Positions 61,270-64,000 of a stretch of 64,000 nt of DNA are shown here, one piece after another. Every line of letters starts with the position of its first letter. The first letter of the stretch is position 1. Source of the DNA: JACKJK01 sp046159835 (GTDB lineage Bacteria; Pseudomonadota; Alphaproteobacteria; Rhizobiales; Tepidamorphaceae); NCBI RefSeq assembly GCF_046159835.1, contig NZ_JBJXCY010000001.1, forward strand, positions 1,116,001-1,180,000, given 5' to 3'. Below the pieces are notes generated by a model. It was not told the DNA's origin. It worked only from the letters and a program-made list of their open reading frames with translations, and did not search any database. The position numbers were made by a program, and so were the translations under genes.

Positions 61270-62398
61270 ATGCGTGCGGAATTTCAGTCCATGGTGGACG
61301 AGATACGCGAGTCGGTCACGCTCCTGAGGAGGCATCTTTGACTGGGATGCCGCCCTCAAGCGTCTCGAAGACCTGAACGCGCAGGCCGAAGATCCCGATC
61401 TGTGGAACGACTCCGAAGCGGCGCAAGCGACCATGCGCGAGCGCCAGCAACTCGTCGACCATATCGACAGCATTAAGAGGTTTCAGCAGGAGCTGGACGA
61501 TGCGGTGACGCTCATCGAGCTTGGCGAAGAGGCTGAGGACGATGATACCGTCAACGAAGGCGGTGCCGCGCTCAAGAACCTGCTCAACACCGCGCAGAAG
61601 CGCCAGGTGGAGACGCTGCTGTCCGGCGAGGCCGACAGCAACGACACCTATCTTGAAGTCCACGCCGGTGCCGGTGGCACGGAAAGCCAGGACTGGGCCG
61701 AGATGCTCATGCGCATGTACCAGCGCTGGGCCGAGCAGAGCGGCTACAAGGTCGAGGTGATCGGCGTGGCCTACGGCGAAGAAGCGGGTATCAAGGCCGG
61801 TACGCTGCTCATCAAGGGCCACAACGCCTACGGCTGGGCGAAGACAGAATCGGGCGTGCACCGGCTGGTGCGCATCTCGCCTTATGATTCCAACGCCCGC
61901 CGCCACACGAGTTTCGCGTCAGTCTGGGTCTACCCGGTGGTCGATGACACCATCGAGATCGACATCGCCGAAAGCGATGTGCGCATCGACACCTTCCGTG
62001 CGTCGGGTGCCGGCGGCCAGCACGTCAACACGACCGACAGTGCGGTGCGCATCACGCATATACCGACCAACATCGTCGTGCAGTGCCAGAACGAGCGCTC
62101 GCAGCACAAGAACCGCGCGACCGCGTGGGCGATGCTCAAGGCCCGTCTGTACGAAGCGGAGTTGAAGAAGCGGGAAGAGGAGGCGATGGCCTCCGCGGCA
62201 TCCAAGACCGAAATCGGCTGGGGCCACCAGATCCGCTCATACGTCCTCCAGCCCTACCAGTTGGTCAAGGACATGCGCACGGGCGTGGAAAGCACCAACC
62301 CGCAAGGCGTGCTGGATGGCGACCTGAACGAGTTCATGGAAGCTGCACTCGCCGCGCGTGCCTACGGGACGGAAAAGCAGGTCGAGGATATCGACTAG
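61270..62398 (+). CDS. prfB: Peptide chain release factor 2, made by programmed +1 frameshift
   Basis: RF2 releases peptides at UGA and UAA. Translation starts at ATG 61270 (AAGGAG upstream). The zero frame reads 23 codons and meets TGA at 61339-61341. Sliding +1 at CTT-TGA-C skips T61339 and continues as DWDAALKRL to 62398, giving about 375 residues. The GGQ motif is in SGAGGQHVNTTDS. The stop-codon recognition loop reads SPY in RISPYDSNARRH, where E. coli RF2 has SPF. RF2 itself recognises the in-frame UGA, so the shift is autoregulatory. The stop shares CTAG with the converging M23 gene. Confidence 0.97.
61327..61342 (+). promoter_or_regulatory. Programmed +1 frameshift site of prfB
   Basis: An internal SD-like AGGAGG (61327-61332) lies three bases before the slippery CTT-TGA-C (61336-61342). 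This is the classical prfB layout, where the SD-like stimulator pushes the ribosome +1 at the UGA when RF2 is scarce. Confidence 0.95.
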
Positions 62399-63717
62399 GA
62401 ATCGAGGCGGCGCCCGGCCCGGATGTATGTCAGCGGGTTGCGGGCGTTGCCGTTCCGGCGCACTTCGAAATGCAGGTGCGGTCCGGTGCTGCGCCCGGTG
62501 CTGCCCACCTTGCCGATGGGGTCGCCGGGGGCGACGGTGTCACCAAGTTTCACGTCGATCTTGCTCAGGTGCGCGTAGCGCGTGACCAAGCCTTCGCCGT
62601 GGTCGATCTCCACAACCTTGCCATAACCGCCGAGCCGTCCGGCGCGCACGATCTTGCCTGCGCCCGATGCAGCGACCTGCTCACCACGGCGGGCGCGGAA
62701 ATCGAGGCCCTGGTGCATGGCGGGCTTGCCGAGGAACGGGTCGACGCGCGGACCGAAGCCGCTGCTGATGGAGGCGTTCGCGCCAACCGGGCGACGCACC
62801 GGCAGGCGATTGACGATGTGGCCGATGTCGCTGAGGCGCGCGAGCGTCAGTTCGACACCTTCAATGCGGGTCTCGAAGGCATAGATGGCAGCACTCGTTC
62901 CACTCAGAAGCGGGACCATCGGGCCACCCTGGCCGGTGCTGTCGTGGCCGCGTCCGGGAACCGTGATGCCGAGCGCGCGCGGCACGGAGGCCAGGCGCGA
63001 GTGGCGGCCCTCGACTTCCTTTTCCATGCGGTCGAGCACTCCGAACTGGCGGATGGCGAGGGCATCCAGGCGCGCGTTGAGGATTTCGATGCGCTTCAGC
63101 GCGGGTTCTTTTTCATCGCGCAAAGCGGTTGCCAGTTCCGCGCGCACATCGCGCACGAAACCGTACAGCGGATGCATCCGGTTGGCATTGGCGGTGTCCA
63201 GCACCTGCGGCTTGCCTGGATTGAGCGGTGCAACCTTGGACGGCACGAGATCGTCGGCGGCGAGCTTGAAGATGATGCCGGATTCTTCCAGGTCGTCGGC
63301 GGTTGCCGTCAGCCTGTCGTGGCGCGCGATCAGCGAGTAGAGCCGTGCGTCGATCTCGTTGACGGCTGCGCTCACCGGGCTGGAGGCAAGCGTGTCGTCG
63401 ATCCGAAGACGCAGTCCCGCGACCTGCGGGTTCTCGACCGGTGCGCTCAGCGTATCGACGCGCGCGGTGATCCGCCGTGTCGTCGTGGAAGCGTTCTCGA
63501 CGGTACCGGACTTGACCGACACGACCTTGACGTTCGCCGGGATCACATCGTCCTGCAAACCGAGATTGGCGACGGCAAAAACGGACCCGAGCGCTGCGGC
63601 GGTTGCGAACACCGCCCATGCCATGACGGCGCTGCCGCGCCTTGGCTCCCGTGGCTTCGGATTTCCGGTGGTCCTGCTTGGGCGTGTGTCTTTCGTCACG
63701 ATTGCTCGAACGCTCAC
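62395..63717 (-). CDS. M23 (LytM) family peptidoglycan endopeptidase
   Basis: The 440-residue protein has one membrane helix (about 31-52), a long coiled or helical region with repeated L/E heptads (about 115-300), and a C-terminal M23 domain whose zinc ligands are all present: H335, D339 (HQGLD), H414 and H416 (HLHFE). With intact ligands it may be an active endopeptidase rather than an EnvC-type activator. The start is GTG 63717, since an ATG just upstream runs straight into TGA; a GTG at 63699 is an alternative. It converges on prfB, sharing a CTAG stop overlap. Confidence 0.92.
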   Translation of the reverse strand: MSVRAIVTKDTRPSRTTGNPKPREPRRGSAVMAWAVFATAAALGSVFAVANLGLQDDVIPANVKVVSVKSGTVENASTTTRRITARVDTLSAPVENPQVAGLRLRIDDTLASSPVSAAVNEIDARLYSLIARHDRLTATADDLEESGIIFKLAADDLVPSKVAPLNPGKPQVLDTANANRMHPLYGFVRDVRAELATALRDEKEPALKRIEILNARLDALAIRQFGVLDRMEKEVEGRHSRLASVPRALGITVPGRGHDSTGQGGPMVPLLSGTSAAIYAFETRIEGVELTLARLSDIGHIVNRLPVRRPVGANASISSGFGPRVDPFLGKPAMHQGLDFRARRGEQVAASGAGKIVRAGRLGGYGKVVEIDHGEGLVTRYAHLSKIDVKLGDTVAPGDPIGKVGSTGRSTGPHLHFEVRRNGNARNPLTYIRAGRRLDS

Positions 63718-63966
63718 TCACATTGAACTTGAACGGTTCGATTATGGATCGGTTAGGGTTAATTTTTGGGAAAAGAGCGGCGGTTTCTGCACCGGCCACC
63801 CGCGCGACCTGCGCGTACTGGAGGGATCGCCCGTCACACCCGGCGCATTGGGATTGTGCTAACCACTCCGGCGAATCGTGCGGCTTCAAACGCACGCCGT
63901 GCACGATTTGCAGACGGTTCGACCCTATATCTGCTCGCATCAGACGTTTTCGCCTGGGAGCCACTC

Positions 63967-64000
63967 GTGACCGACCGCCGCTACTACGCCATCTACAACG
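63967..64000 (+). CDS. Start of an unidentified gene
   Basis: GTG 63967 with GGGAG nine bases upstream begins an open frame of 11 complete codons (MTDRRYYAIYN) up to the edge. A -10-like CTATAT lies at 63927-63932. It is divergent from the M23 gene. Too little is visible to name a product. Confidence 0.5.
   Translation, partial: MTDRRYYAIYN

Noticed and set aside
63751..63762. CtrA site at GGTTAGGGTTAA
   Set aside because: Only one TTAA half-site is present; the second at the required 7-base spacing is missing.
1..64000. CRISPR array, prophage, insertion sequence or integron
   Set aside because: No repeat-spacer pattern, transposase, integrase or terminal inverted repeats were seen anywhere in the window.

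Overview
The window looks like a chromosomal housekeeping segment from an alphaproteobacterium, most likely of the order Hyphomicrobiales (Rhizobiales). The evidence is the high GC content, the gene neighbourhoods (lptF-lptG-lptD followed by a likely surA start; purM-purN; hdaA-ppk-ppx-rnd-aspS; accB-accC-aat next to DUF2155 and NDUFA12; rne, amiC, mrcA, prfB), the His-type aspartyl-tRNA synthetase, the HdaA-type replication regulator and promoters of the CTTGAC/CTATAT kind. Genus and family cannot be fixed from the sequence alone. No insertion sequence, prophage, CRISPR array, rRNA or tRNA gene was seen.

Layout: 1-5,007 (minus) encodes the LPS transport proteins LptF, LptG and LptD plus the first codons of a probable SurA. 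5,250-11,145 holds pepA, holC and an ABC-F ATPase, with a carbon-nitrogen hydrolase / serine hydrolase pair set between pepA and holC. 11,294-16,347 carries a small secreted protein, a LigE-like glutathione transferase, the divergent katG/oxyR peroxide module and ndk. 16,441-21,866 has an outer-membrane protein, a molybdopterin oxidoreductase coupled to a small secreted Cys protein, and purM-purN. 22,032-36,657 (mostly plus) runs DUF2066, a CDP-alcohol phosphatidyltransferase, an AI-2E permease, hdaA, ppk, ppx, (rnd on minus), aspS, a GT39-like transferase and the malic enzyme maeB. 36,698-40,085 contains a GT32-like glycosyltransferase, lrgA-lrgB, a glutathione peroxidase and a TSUP transporter.

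40,271-43,969 is the B12-dependent ribonucleotide reductase nrdJ, preceded by a 603-base non-coding leader/promoter region. 44,573-47,131 (plus) has a phospho-acceptor-less receiver protein, the complex I accessory subunit NDUFA12, a methyltransferase and DUF2155. 47,068-52,120 (minus) encodes an M48 protease with TPR-like repeats, a DsbA-family protein, accB, accC and aat. 52,358-53,536 is an aminotransferase. 53,577-56,288 is RNase E with a long upstream leader, and 57,200-63,717 holds the cell-wall genes amiC, mrcA and a LytM-type M23 protein, with prfB between them.

The genes cover envelope assembly (LptDFG, PBP1a, AmiC, M23), nucleotide metabolism (PurM, PurN, Ndk, NrdJ), translation (AspS, Prf2, Aat, ABC-F), oxidative stress (KatG, OxyR, Gpx) and lipid synthesis (AccB, AccC). 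I found no clearly new multi-gene defence or mobile system. The items most worth a second look are the degenerate receiver protein, the nrdJ control region with tandem NrdR-like boxes, the OxyR-type palindromes that overlap the oxyR start codon, the long rne leader, the programmed +1 frameshift of prfB, and the hydrolase pair between pepA and holC.
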